Of a stretch of DNA of 64,000 nt, positions 43,122 to 51,368 are shown piece by piece. Location: contig CAVQOG010000006.1 of NCBI GenBank assembly GCA_963714375.1, forward strand, positions 502,717 to 566,716. The letters are read 5' to 3'. Made by a program: the position numbers and the translations under genes. The notes under the pieces were generated by a model, which was not told where the DNA came from, ran no database searches, and saw only the letters and a program-made list of their open reading frames with translations. The DNA comes from UBA5794 sp963714375 (GTDB lineage: Bacteria; Actinomycetota; Acidimicrobiia; Spongiisociales; UBA5794). How positions within the stretch are numbered: position 1 is the stretch's first letter; every line of letters starts with the position of its first letter.

Positions 43122-43702
43122 GAGCCCTCCGCCGACGACCGTTCGAGGTCATCGATCTTTCCGACTCTACGGGCATGCCTGCCATCACCGTACGAGGTGG
43201 CAAGGAACTCCTGGGTTATCTGCCATGCGAGTGCGTCGCCGATCAACCCAGCGCCGAGTGTCAGGACGTTCGCGTGATTGTGCTCCCTGGCATTGCGGGC
43301 GGTGGACACGTCGTAGCAGAGGGCTGCTCGCACCCCCCGGATCTTGTTCGCTGCCATTGCCGAACCAATACCCGCCCCGTCGATGATGATGCCGACCTGG
43401 CTTGCATGCGAGGCAACCCTTCCAGCAACGACGGCTGCGATATCTGGATAGTCAACTGCTTCGGTGGAATCCGTTCCGCAATCCTCGACAGCGAACCCCT
43501 GTTCGCGGAGTCGAAAGGCGAGCTTCTCCTTCAGTGCGAACCCACCGTGGTCCCCGCCGATCGCGATCGTCACAATGTCTGCATCGTTGGCTGCTGCGGT
43601 GGCTTGGGGTTTCCCGTTCGGGGTGCCGCCAGCGAGGCCATCCACGATCTTGCCAACGATCGCACGAACATCAGCTTCGATATTGGGATCTCGCGCGGTC
43701 AC
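43118..43702 (-). CDS. rpiB: Microcompartment-targeted ribose-5-phosphate isomerase B paralog
   Basis: 194 residues from GTG 43702, which has GAAGGAGG about nine bases upstream. The RpiB/LacAB core starts near residue 43 (IAIGGDHGGFALKEKLAFRL). Residues 5-26 (DPNIEADVRAIVGKIVDGLA) are an amphipathic helix followed by an Ala/Pro/Gly linker, a likely encapsulation peptide. The usual catalytic Cys position is Asp108 (GIIIDGAGIGSAMAANK), whereas the housekeeping copy at 25.8 kb has Cys. REHNHANVLTLGAG is conserved. First gene of the shell operon; the exact sugar phosphate may differ from ribose 5-phosphate. Confidence 0.92.
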   Translation of the reverse strand: MTARDPNIEADVRAIVGKIVDGLAGGTPNGKPQATAAANDADIVTIAIGGDHGGFALKEKLAFRLREQGFAVEDCGTDSTEAVDYPDIAAVVAGRVASHASQVGIIIDGAGIGSAMAANKIRGVRAALCYDVSTARNAREHNHANVLTLGAGLIGDALAWQITQEFLATSYGDGRHARRVGKIDDLERSSAEGS

Positions 43703-44095
43703 AGTTCGGTCGCCTCCTTCCGACATTCTAGAGGGGGCGGCCTCTCCAAGGGTGACCCGTCCCCGATAGGATGACCTCAACATGGATGCAACAACCCGAT
43801 GGGAAACCGAGGCAATGCGGTCGACTCCGCAGAAGCGATCGAAACCGCCACGCCCGACGGGCAAACGTCAGACGTATGAACCCGGATCCGGGACGTTCGT
43901 AACGCTCAAGGAAGCCGAGGATGCCACCGGCATTCCAGCGAACACGCTGCGCAAATGGGTCCGCAAGGATGCAATCAACTCGTATCTCGAATCCGACGGA
44001 GAACTAACTCTCCGCATGGTCGAACTCGGCTCGGTGAAACACCGCGCCCAAGAACTCGGCCGAGACCTAGCCGCCCCGCCTTCAGGAGAACCAAC

Positions 44096-44143
44096 CGTCC
44101 TTCCGTCAGGGGGGACAGGCGAGTCTGCGAGCCAGGAGGGCAC
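44096..44143. repeat. GC-rich palindromic repeat, copy B1 (inside the HTH gene)
   Basis: GTCCTTCC-GTCA-GGGGGGAC followed by AGGCGAGTCTGCGAGCCAGG. The stem is degenerate on one side. It is one of two adjacent copies in the linker of the helix-turn-helix gene. Confidence 0.65.
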
Positions 44144-44153
44144 GTCGACCCAG

Positions 44154-44203
44154 CGTCCCCCCTTCAGGGGGGACGGGCGAGTCTGCGAGCCAGGGGGGCG
44201 CGC
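44154..44203. repeat. GC-rich palindromic repeat, copy B2 (inside the HTH gene)
   Basis: GCGTCCCCCC-TTCA-GGGGGGACGG followed by GCGAGTCTGCGAGCCAGGGG. The stem is perfect and the tail is nearly identical to copy B1, so the pair looks like a tandem duplication. Confidence 0.75.
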
Positions 44204-44416
44204 GAGCCCGCGAGCCCCGTCCTCCAGCCGAAACAGATACAACGTCCGACACCCCCGAAGGATCCATGCTTGTCCCCATTGATGCGTGGAACAAGATGCT
44301 CAACCAGCTGGGCAATCTCCACGAGGCCGGACAGCAACTCGCAGAGGCCCGCGAGCGTGCAGCGAAAGCCGAGACCGAGGCGGTGTTCCTCCGCGAACGC
44401 CTCGCAGAAATGCGGG

Positions 44417-44451
44417 AACTGACGTCAGACAACAGACGTCAGACGTCAGAA
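44417..44451. repeat. Heptamer tandem array inside the HTH gene
   Basis: Five 7-bp units: AACTGAC, GTCAGAC, AACAGAC, GTCAGAC, GTCAGAA. These match units of the array at 14960-15029. It is immediately followed by another GC-rich palindrome. Confidence 0.65.
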
Positions 44452-44504
44452 CCGTCCCCCCGGCTCCCGGGGGGACGCGGAGCGTCAGCGACGCAGGGGG
44501 GCCC
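44452..44504. repeat. GC-rich palindromic repeat, copy C
   Basis: CGTCCCCCC-GGCTCCC-GGGGGGACG followed by a small hairpin GCGTC-AGC-GACGC and then CAGGGGGG. Same three-part layout as the other copies: C-run, G-run, spacer, CAGGGGGG. A partial further copy (CCTCCCTTCAGGGGGGG) lies at about 44540-44557. Confidence 0.65.
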
Positions 44505-44641
44505 GCAATCCCGCGAGTCCGAAGTGGCCGAAGACCCGGCCTCCCTTCAGGGGGGGGCGCTAGCCAGCGACCACCCCGACACGACGAGCTACTGGCGCTA
44601 CCTCACGACGGGCTGGAGAAACCGCCAGAAAAGGCGGTAAC

Positions 44642-44676
44642 TCGGTCATCGGTCCTCGGTCTCTCAGTCCTCAGAC
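44642..44676. repeat. Heptamer tandem array after the HTH gene
   Basis: Units TCGGTCA, TCGGTCC, TCGGTCT, CTCAGTC, CTCAGAC directly follow the last stop codon of the helix-turn-helix gene. The TCGGTCA unit is the one repeated at 51341-51368. The rest of the gap to 44851 shows no gene or obvious signal. Confidence 0.65.
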
Positions 44677-44851
44677 TCGAAATGAGGCACGCGCACTAGA
44701 CATCTCCCGGATTCGGGTCCGGAGCCGACAGCTGTGGGCCGCAGGCCGAGAGCTGCCAATTCGACCGTGGGCTGGAAGCTCCATAACTAGTTATCACAAA
44801 CGAATTCAATTGGTACTAGCGGATGAGTCCTCCGACCTATAGGGTGCGGGC

Positions 44852-45325
44852 ATGGTTAGGAAGACCTTGTTGATAGTTGGACTCGTCGGAGTAATCCTCA
44901 CGGCGATCGCAGGAGCCGCACTAGCAGCTCCGCCCGCGATGACTCTTTCGTCGTTCGAAGCCACTTCGACGGATGGGGTCATTGACGGCGGAGTCCGCAC
45001 GATCTCGGTGACCAACATCAATGCAGAAACACTCACAGATCACACGGTGGACCTTGGGCAGGCCCCGTGCGACTGTGTGGTAACAGCCGGCACATCTGGC
45101 ACAGGGATCCTCGTCGACGGCACGTGGATTGCGGGAGATATCGCTCCTGGCGAGACCGTCGAGATCACATTTCACTATGGGCAACCAACTCCGATAGCCG
45201 CGGCGGTTGTCCCACCGAGTACGCCGCCGATCGCTGCAATCCTCTTGGCAGCCGGAATTGCCCTGATCCTGACGGTCGCCGTGACATGGGTCGTGCGACA
45301 CCCAAGGCCGATCCCGATCTCCTAA
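44852..45325 (+). CDS. Secreted protein with C-terminal membrane anchor, unknown function
   Basis: 157 residues: signal peptide (LLIVGLVGVILTAIAGAALA, residues 6-25), an exported beta-rich domain with one Cys pair (APCDCVV), and a C-terminal hydrophobic helix (AAILLAAGIALILTVAVTWV) with a short basic tail. This is a type I membrane topology. No family recognised. Its stop overlaps that of the converging membrane protein gene. Confidence 0.7.
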   Translation: MVRKTLLIVGLVGVILTAIAGAALAAPPAMTLSSFEATSTDGVIDGGVRTISVTNINAETLTDHTVDLGQAPCDCVVTAGTSGTGILVDGTWIAGDIAPGETVEITFHYGQPTPIAAAVVPPSTPPIAAILLAAGIALILTVAVTWVVRHPRPIPIS

Positions 45326-46089
45326 AGGGATCTCACCTTGATCTCCCACAGCGTGGAATCATCCGCGTCCGATTCTTCTGTGGTCGATGCCCCTTTGGCC
45401 GATACCGCCATTCGATAGCCGAGCCACAGCAGCGATATCCCGATCATCAGTGAGAGCGATAAGGCTGCAGACTCTCCAAGCGCCGTCAACGTGCCACCGA
45501 CAGCAGGGATGATCGCGCCGGCAATGATCAGAACATTCGCCATTGCGAGCCGCCGGTTTCTCCGTACGGACCGAACAACGGTTACGAGTGACAGACCGAT
45601 GATCACAAGCGAACCAACGGCGCCGGACACAGCCGCAAAGAGGCGGGGTCCGGGAAGTGTCAACGCCTCAATCGAAAACGTAAAACCGAACACTTCACTT
45701 CCGTCAGGTATGCCATCGGTCGGTAGCACATCGACAAACGGAGCGAGGAAGGTTGCGAAGAACCCAAACACGACCCAGAGCATGGTCGGGGTCAGGAATC
45801 GTCGAGCGGCCCGTTCCGACACCACAAGAGCAATTGATCCTGCGGCGAGCAATGGGATGTTCGCTATTGCCCCGAAGAAATAGAAGCTTCGGAACGACAG
45901 GGACGTCCACCCAAGGGAGAGACCGGCGACAAGTGCCCACGCTCCGAGTGCATATGCAGCAAAGGCCATCGACCACACTTCGGCATGGAGGCGTCGTCGT
46001 CTCCTCCAGCTGATGAACAGTTCGAGCGCAAACGCAGACGCAACAACGGCGGCCACAAGGGCAAAGATGACGTCCATGGAAAGATCCAT
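45322..46089 (-). CDS. Multi-spanning membrane protein of unknown function
   Basis: About 255 residues with roughly seven hydrophobic helices (VIFALVAAVVASAFALELFI at the start, ALSLSLMIGISLLWLGYRM near the end) and a charged cytoplasmic tail. Resembles seven-helix actinobacterial proteins of unknown role. The ATG at 46089 is a guess; in-frame ATGs at 46110 and 46077 are also possible and none has a clear ribosome-binding site. It diverges from the ABC operon. Confidence 0.68.
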   Translation of the reverse strand: MDLSMDVIFALVAAVVASAFALELFISWRRRRRLHAEVWSMAFAAYALGAWALVAGLSLGWTSLSFRSFYFFGAIANIPLLAAGSIALVVSERAARRFLTPTMLWVVFGFFATFLAPFVDVLPTDGIPDGSEVFGFTFSIEALTLPGPRLFAAVSGAVGSLVIIGLSLVTVVRSVRRNRRLAMANVLIIAGAIIPAVGGTLTALGESAALSLSLMIGISLLWLGYRMAVSAKGASTTEESDADDSTLWEIKVRSL

Positions 46090-46163
46090 GGAAAAAGGGT
46101 ACCGGAGCATTGTTGGGATGCCGCTCAACCATCGACTCAGCGACACAACTACTGTTCAACGCC

Positions 46164-47072
46164 ATGGCGGACACTTCATTCACCTCCGAGGGGCTCGGGC
46201 ACGCATACGGAAGAATTGCCGCCCTCCATAGCCTCAACCTATCCGTGCCTCGAGGCACGACGGGTCTCGTGGGCGCCAACGGCGCGGGGAAATCGACACT
46301 CATCAAGATCCTCCTCGGCATCCTTGACCCAACGGTCGGAACGACGACCGTTCTCGGCATGGACACAGCCAAGGAACTCATCGACATCCGATCCGTCATC
46401 GGCTACATGCCAGAGGGCCCGTGCCTCCCCCTCGATCAGACCGCCGCCGATTTCTTGGTGTACGCCGCTGGAACTGCGGGGCTTCCTCCCCAAGCGTCGA
46501 GACAACGCGCATCGGACGTTCTGACCCTTGTCGGCCTCGATGAGGAACGGTTCCGATACCTCGGCGACTTCTCGACTGGCATGAAGCAACGCGCAAAACT
46601 GGCCCAGGCGATCGTGCACGACCCTGAGCTCGTCTTCCTCGATGAGCCAACGGCGGGCCTCGACCCGTCTGGCCGCGACGAGATGCTCAACCTGATCGCA
46701 CGCCTCGGAACCTTTGGTATCGACGTCGTCGTGTCGTCACATGTCCTCGGAGACATCGAGCGCACCTGTGATTGGGTTGTCATGCTCGATGAGGGCACGT
46801 TGCTCCACAGCGGACCGGTGGGCGGCGAAGCGGATGCAGGAACCGTCAGGGTCGAATATGCATCTGATCCTTCCCAGATCGCTGGAGAACTGACCCGAGC
46901 CGGAGCGATTGTGAGCGCAAACGGCAACAAGATCGTGGTGCGCTTCCCTGATGGGGATCCGTACACGCTCATTCGAGACGTGTCTGCCCGCCACGACGCG
47001 ACGATACGTCGGCTTGGCGGCGGAGGGTCAAGCCTCGAGGAGCTCTTCATCCACCACGGGCAGGCACCATGA
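46164..47072 (+). CDS. ABC transporter ATP-binding protein (first of two)
   Basis: 302 residues of the ABC-2 exporter class: Walker A is GANGAGKSTLIKILLG, the signature is FSTGMKQRAKLAQAI and Walker B is LVFLDEPTAGLDPSG. The ATG at 46164 is chosen over a start 18 codons upstream. Its stop overlaps the permease start at 47069. Together with the next three genes it forms an ATPase-permease-ATPase-permease operon. Confidence 0.92.
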   Translation: MADTSFTSEGLGHAYGRIAALHSLNLSVPRGTTGLVGANGAGKSTLIKILLGILDPTVGTTTVLGMDTAKELIDIRSVIGYMPEGPCLPLDQTAADFLVYAAGTAGLPPQASRQRASDVLTLVGLDEERFRYLGDFSTGMKQRAKLAQAIVHDPELVFLDEPTAGLDPSGRDEMLNLIARLGTFGIDVVVSSHVLGDIERTCDWVVMLDEGTLLHSGPVGGEADAGTVRVEYASDPSQIAGELTRAGAIVSANGNKIVVRFPDGDPYTLIRDVSARHDATIRRLGGGGSSLEELFIHHGQAP

Positions 47073-47963
47073 GCGACTCAACCGGCGCCGTCTACGACCT
47101 GGGGTACGAGCCGTATGGCGGTGAACGACGAGGCCGTGGCGGTGCCAGACGGACAATCGTCGCCGACGGCATCCGACGAGTACTCGGTCTACGCCGAAAG
47201 GCGCGACGCAAGATCCTGCCGTGGACTCTCGTGGTCATTGCCGTGGTCCCTGCTGTCGTTGCCGTTGGTTTGGCCTTCTTCATCCCGGGAGGTGCCGCGG
47301 AGGAAATCGACCTGGCTTCCCAATACGGACAGTTCTATGTCCTTGGCGGCACCATCGCGTTGCTGTTCTCATCCCTTGCCGCCCCTGAACTTCTCATCCC
47401 TGACCGTAAGGACGGGGTCCTTTCGATGCTCTCGTCGCGCCCGCTGACATCGAACGACTACGTGCTTGCCAGGTTCGCAGCTGTCGTTTCGGTCGTTGCT
47501 GCGTTCCTCCTGTTCCCTCAGCTGATGCTGTATGTCGGTGAGGCCGGAACGCATGCAGATGGCATCTTTTCCGGATTGGTCGACACCGCCCACAAGCTGC
47601 CGAAGAGTCTCTTCGTCGGCGCGATCTACACACTGACCCTCGTACCGCTTGCGTTCGTGATCGCGGGTCTTTCCAAGCGAAAAGCGATTGCGTCTGCGAT
47701 CTATGTCGCCGGCATGCTTGCGGTTTCTGGCGTCGCCGAGGGATTGGTGCGGGAGGCAGATTTCGTCGGCAATCGTTGGTTTGCGCTGATAACGCCGTTC
47801 GACACGGCCAACTCGCTTGCACTTTGGGTGTTCGACGAGAGCGACCCCGATTCACTTCTGTCCGTCTGCCGACATCGACCCACTGATCGGACTCGCTTCG
47901 CTCATCGTTCTGGCGACCGTATGCGTCTACATCGTCCTCAGGCGGTATCGGAGGCTGATGTGA
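47069..47963 (+). pseudogene. ABC-2 permease with a frameshift near its 3' end
   Basis: The first 260 or so codons encode a permease: a cytoplasmic N-terminus, then helices such as ILPWTLVVIAVVPAVVAVGL and VLGGTIALLFSSLAAPELL. Around 47846-47868 the frame must shift by one to continue into the last helix (ADIDPLIGLASLIVLATVCV, then YIVLRRYRRLM) and a TGA that overlaps the next start as GTGA. Without the shift the frame runs on into the next ATPase, giving a false fusion. An extra base (for example in the C-run at 47846) would explain it; sequencing error or real mutation cannot be told apart here. Confidence 0.75.
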
Positions 47964-48898
47964 CCACCAATCCGGCGTTCGTTGCCGAGCCAACCATCGA
48001 AGTCATCGACACATCGAAGTGGTTCGGCCAGAAAGTGGCCGTCTCCAACCTCTCGTGTTCCTTCGGACCCGGGGTCACCGGACTGCTCGGACCAAACGGT
48101 GCAGGAAAAACAACGCTGCTACGAATGATCTCCGGCCTCACCGATGTATCGAAGGGAAGCGTCTCGGTGCTTGGTTCCGATCCCCGCAAGGACCACACCG
48201 TGTACCGCAACGTGTCGCTCGTCCCTGACGAGGACGCTGTCTATCCCGACATGACGGGAGTCCAGTTCGTGCGCTACGCCGCGAGGCTCGCCGGCCACAC
48301 GGACAACGAACGGGTCCAGAAGGCGATCGCAACCGTCGCAATGGAGGAACCGGCGACACGAACCATCGCTGGATACTCGAAGGGGATGCGACAGCGGATC
48401 AAGGTCGCAGCCGCGCTCGTGACCGATCCGACGGTCCTGATCATGGACGAACCCCTCAACGGCACCGACCCTATTCAGCGCGCACACCTGATCTCCGTGT
48501 TCGAACAGCTCGGACGCGAAGGAAAGACCGTGATCGTGTCAAGCCATGTACTTGAAGAGGTCGAGCGCGTGTCCTCGCGGGTCATCGCGATTGTCGACGG
48601 CCGACTTGCCGCCGCGGGATCCGTTGAGGCAATCCGTGCCGCAATGAGCAACATCCCCTACGTGGTCCGAATCGGCACCGACAAGCCACGGGACCTCGGA
48701 TCCCGGCTGTTCGCGTCCGGATCTGTCTTCAGTGTGGAAACCGCAGCGGCCACACTGACCGTGCGTACATCCGACGTGATCTCGCTCGGGCATGAGACGC
48801 CGAAGCTTGCCGTCGAATGCGACGCATCTCTCACGTCGTTCCTCCCCCAGGACGAGTCGCTTGAATCAGTGTTCCGGTACTTGGTGGAGCGACGATGA
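47960..48898 (+). CDS. ABC transporter ATP-binding protein (second of two)
   Basis: 312 residues from GTG 47960 (TTNPAFVAEPTIEVIDTSKW). Walker A is GPNGAGKTTLLRMISG, the signature is YSKGMRQRIKVAAAL and Walker B is VLIMDEPLNGTDP. The GTG overlaps the corrected stop of the permease, and its own stop overlaps the next permease (ATGA). Pairs with one of the two permeases; the two ATPases may heterodimerise. Confidence 0.9.
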   Translation: MTTNPAFVAEPTIEVIDTSKWFGQKVAVSNLSCSFGPGVTGLLGPNGAGKTTLLRMISGLTDVSKGSVSVLGSDPRKDHTVYRNVSLVPDEDAVYPDMTGVQFVRYAARLAGHTDNERVQKAIATVAMEEPATRTIAGYSKGMRQRIKVAAALVTDPTVLIMDEPLNGTDPIQRAHLISVFEQLGREGKTVIVSSHVLEEVERVSSRVIAIVDGRLAAAGSVEAIRAAMSNIPYVVRIGTDKPRDLGSRLFASGSVFSVETAAATLTVRTSDVISLGHETPKLAVECDASLTSFLPQDESLESVFRYLVERR

Positions 48899-49644
48899 CG
48901 CCGGTTCTTGCGCTGTTCCGCGCCACCTACCGAAGCGCACTTCCGCTCAAACGGACGGTCCTGTTTGGCCTGCTTGAACTCACACCAGCGATCCTGTTCG
49001 TGCTTTCGGCCGAGAACCGGACTGGGGAGGCAGCGTTCGACACCCTGATCGAAGTCGGTGCAAGCAGCTACTTCTCTCTGCTCGTCCCGGTCGTGGCCCT
49101 TGTGCTCGGGGCCTCCGCTCTGGGCAGCGAACGAAGGGATCAGACACTGAGCTTCATTGTGCTTCGACCGATCCGCCGTTCGGTTGTTGGGGCAACCAAG
49201 ATCCTCGCCACCTCGTGCGCGGCCATCACCATCAACGCGATCGGTGCAGTTGCGCTGTGGGCGGTCTTCTCCGTCCAGCACCGCACCGACGTCGACGTTC
49301 TCTTTGGTCTGCTCGTCGGCATGGCTGTTGCCGTGGTGGCATATGTCTCGATTATCGTGCCACTCGGGTTCGTCACCGACCGAGCCGTCGTCATCGGTCT
49401 TGCTTTTCTTCTCGTGTTCGAAAACGGCATCGTGTTCGCCCTGCCGGGTCTCGCCACACTGTCCCCGTGGCGCATCGGGGCAGCCGCCTTCGGTGGCATC
49501 GTGACACACGCGCAGCCGATCCTCGACAACATCGTCGGCAGCCTCACCATCAGCACCGGCGGTTCGGTGTTCGCCGCCTTGATCTACCTGGCCGTCGGAG
49601 CATCACTCACCGGTCTTCTTCTCGCTCGTCGCGACCTGGCCTAG
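48895..49644 (+). CDS. ABC-2 type permease (second)
   Basis: A 249-residue membrane protein with about six helices (for example YFSLLVPVVALVLGASALGS and VFAALIYLAVGASLTGLLLA). SERRDQTLSFIVLRPIRR after helix 2 is a typical cytoplasmic loop of ABC-2 permeases. The start overlaps the preceding ATPase. Substrate unknown. Confidence 0.87.
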   Translation: MTPVLALFRATYRSALPLKRTVLFGLLELTPAILFVLSAENRTGEAAFDTLIEVGASSYFSLLVPVVALVLGASALGSERRDQTLSFIVLRPIRRSVVGATKILATSCAAITINAIGAVALWAVFSVQHRTDVDVLFGLLVGMAVAVVAYVSIIVPLGFVTDRAVVIGLAFLLVFENGIVFALPGLATLSPWRIGAAAFGGIVTHAQPILDNIVGSLTISTGGSVFAALIYLAVGASLTGLLLARRDLA

Positions 49645-49737
49645 ACCTGCATAGGTACGCCCAGATACGTTGATTCGATACGACGGGATGCCCCTTGCCT
49701 GCCACGCACTTTGGCAAACCGGCGGTAGCGTGCGTTC

Positions 49738-51327
49738 GTGCGCACATTCCTTGAGAAGCTCAAACGGGGCGACGTTGGGGCCGCAGCCATCGTCGTGGCT
49801 GGCGGCATCTTGTTGTCGCGGGTGCTCGGGATCATCCGGGACATCATCTTCGCCTCAATGCTCGGAGCCGACGGGGTAACCGACGAGTACGTCGCAGCTT
49901 TCCGCATCCCTGACTTCGCGAACTACCTCCTTGCCGGCGGATTCCTCACGATCACATTCATTCCGATCTTCGCAAAATACGTTGCCGATGACGACGAGGA
50001 CGAAGCCTGGTTCGGGTTCACCGCCATCCTTCGGTGGCTCGCCATCGCGATCACGACACTCATCGCAATCGCGTGGTTTGCGACGCCGGCGATCATCAAC
50101 GCCCTGTACCCATCGTTCACTGAGGCACAGATCGCCAACACCATCGAACTGACACGGATCGTTCTTCCTGCGCAGTTTGCCTTTGTGATCGGTGCGATGT
50201 TCGCCGCGGTCCAATATGCCAAGGGGTCGTTCACGGTTCCAACCCTGGCTCCCATCATCTACAACCTCGGAATCATCATCGGTGGCATCACCTACGCGAT
50301 GGCTACCGGTACAGCAGACCCTGCCGGATTCATCTGGGGCGCCCTGGTTGGAGCATTCGTTGGCAACCTCGCCCTCCAGGTATGGGGGGCCAAACGGGTC
50401 GGCATGAGGTTCGAACTGAAAGCACCGTGGAAACATCCAGCAGTCATCACCTACGTCCTGATTGCGTTCCCGTTGATGTTGGGTCAGTCGATCGTTGCTC
50501 TCGACGAGACGTTCATGTCCATCTTCGGTGCGAGAGTTGGCGAGGGAGTGGCCACGGAGCTCCAATATGCGAGACGGACGATGTTTGTTCCCGTCGGCGT
50601 CATCGCTCAGGCGGCAGCCGTCGCTGCGTACCCGACCCTCGCTCGACTCTTTGCCGAAGGCAACCGAAAACGGCTTCTGGCGACCGTCGATCGGGCTCTG
50701 AAGTATGTACTCGTATTGTCGATTGCCGCCGCTGCGATCGCCATGGCGCTTTCGATTCCCATCATGCGTGTGCTGTTCGAACGCGGCGAGTTCTCCTCAG
50801 CGTCGACGACGGCTGCCGCGTCTGCCCTCTTCATGTACGCGCTGGCGATTCCGGTGTGGGGAGCTCTCCAGATCGTGACGCGAGCGTTTTACGCACGAAG
50901 ACAGATGTGGACGCCGGTGATCGTCGGATCGGTCGCGACCGCGGTTGCCATCCCGATCTACTTTCTCATGGAGGGGTCGTTCGGCATCGAAGGTGTCGCT
51001 CTTGCCTCCGTTGTCGCCCTCGGGGGATACACGGCTGCGCTCCTCGCGATCTGGTACCGGCCCAAGGACACCCGGGAGGGCATGATGTCGGTCGCTCGAT
51101 CCGCTGGACGGGCACTCCCCCTCGCCGTACCCGCCGGCTTCGCGGCGTTCGGGGTCTCGTGGTTCGTCGTATCGGGTCTTGAGGGGCCGACGTGGATCGC
51201 GGCCCTCATCGGCCTCGCACTGGGACTCGGCGTGTTCGCCGCCGTTGTCGTGTTCGCGGGATCTGCCCTCTACGACGCACTGTGGTTCAACGCAAACCGC
51301 CGGAACCATGCACATGCAGACTCCTGA
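49738..51327 (+). CDS. murJ: MurJ/MviN-type lipid II flippase
   Basis: 529 residues, about 14 helices, GTG start. GGILLSRVLGIIRDIIFASM then LGADGVTDEYVAAFRIPDFA, and LLAGGFLTITFIPIFAKY are the MOP/MurJ signature regions. It flips the lipid-linked peptidoglycan precursor across the membrane. Separated from the ABC operon by 93 bp. A heptamer array and sodN follow. Confidence 0.93.
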   Translation: MRTFLEKLKRGDVGAAAIVVAGGILLSRVLGIIRDIIFASMLGADGVTDEYVAAFRIPDFANYLLAGGFLTITFIPIFAKYVADDDEDEAWFGFTAILRWLAIAITTLIAIAWFATPAIINALYPSFTEAQIANTIELTRIVLPAQFAFVIGAMFAAVQYAKGSFTVPTLAPIIYNLGIIIGGITYAMATGTADPAGFIWGALVGAFVGNLALQVWGAKRVGMRFELKAPWKHPAVITYVLIAFPLMLGQSIVALDETFMSIFGARVGEGVATELQYARRTMFVPVGVIAQAAAVAAYPTLARLFAEGNRKRLLATVDRALKYVLVLSIAAAAIAMALSIPIMRVLFERGEFSSASTTAAASALFMYALAIPVWGALQIVTRAFYARRQMWTPVIVGSVATAVAIPIYFLMEGSFGIEGVALASVVALGGYTAALLAIWYRPKDTREGMMSVARSAGRALPLAVPAGFAAFGVSWFVVSGLEGPTWIAALIGLALGLGVFAAVVVFAGSALYDALWFNANRRNHAHADS

Positions 51328-51340
51328 CCGGCCTCAGACG

Positions 51341-51368
51341 TCGGTCATCGGTCATCGGTCATCGGTCT
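51341..51368. repeat. Heptamer tandem array (TCGGTCA x3, TCGGTCT)
   Basis: Four 7-bp units in perfect register fill the gap between the converging murJ and sodN genes, ending directly at the sodN stop. The same unit is seen at 44642 and, inverted (GATGACC), at 52391-52407. Confidence 0.75.

Larger units (their letters stand above)
43782..44640 (+). pseudogene. Helix-turn-helix protein divergent from the shell operon, reading frame broken by repeats
   Basis: The first frame (43782-44282) encodes a helix-turn-helix of MerR/excisionase type, FVTLKEAEDATGIPANTLRK then WVRKDAINSYLESDGELTLR, near residues 39-80. The second frame (to 44640) encodes a coiled coil: SMLVPIDAWNKMLNQLGNL and AEARERAAKAETEAVFLRER. 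The two belong together as DNA-binding domain, linker and coiled coil, but palindromic repeats at 44096-44203 sit in the linker and shift the frame. A shorter second product could start at ATG 44266. Placement 79 bp from the rpiB start on the opposite strand makes it the obvious candidate regulator of the microcompartment. Confidence 0.65.

Noticed and set aside
43118..43864. Longer start for the microcompartment rpiB
   Set aside because: It would overlap the divergent helix-turn-helix gene; the GTG at 43702 has a strong ribosome-binding site and begins just before the amphipathic targeting helix.
47069..48898. A single 609-residue permease-ATPase fusion protein
   Set aside because: The junction residues have no membrane or linker character, and the missing last helix plus a GTGA-coupled start are found in the other frame, so a frameshift explains it better.
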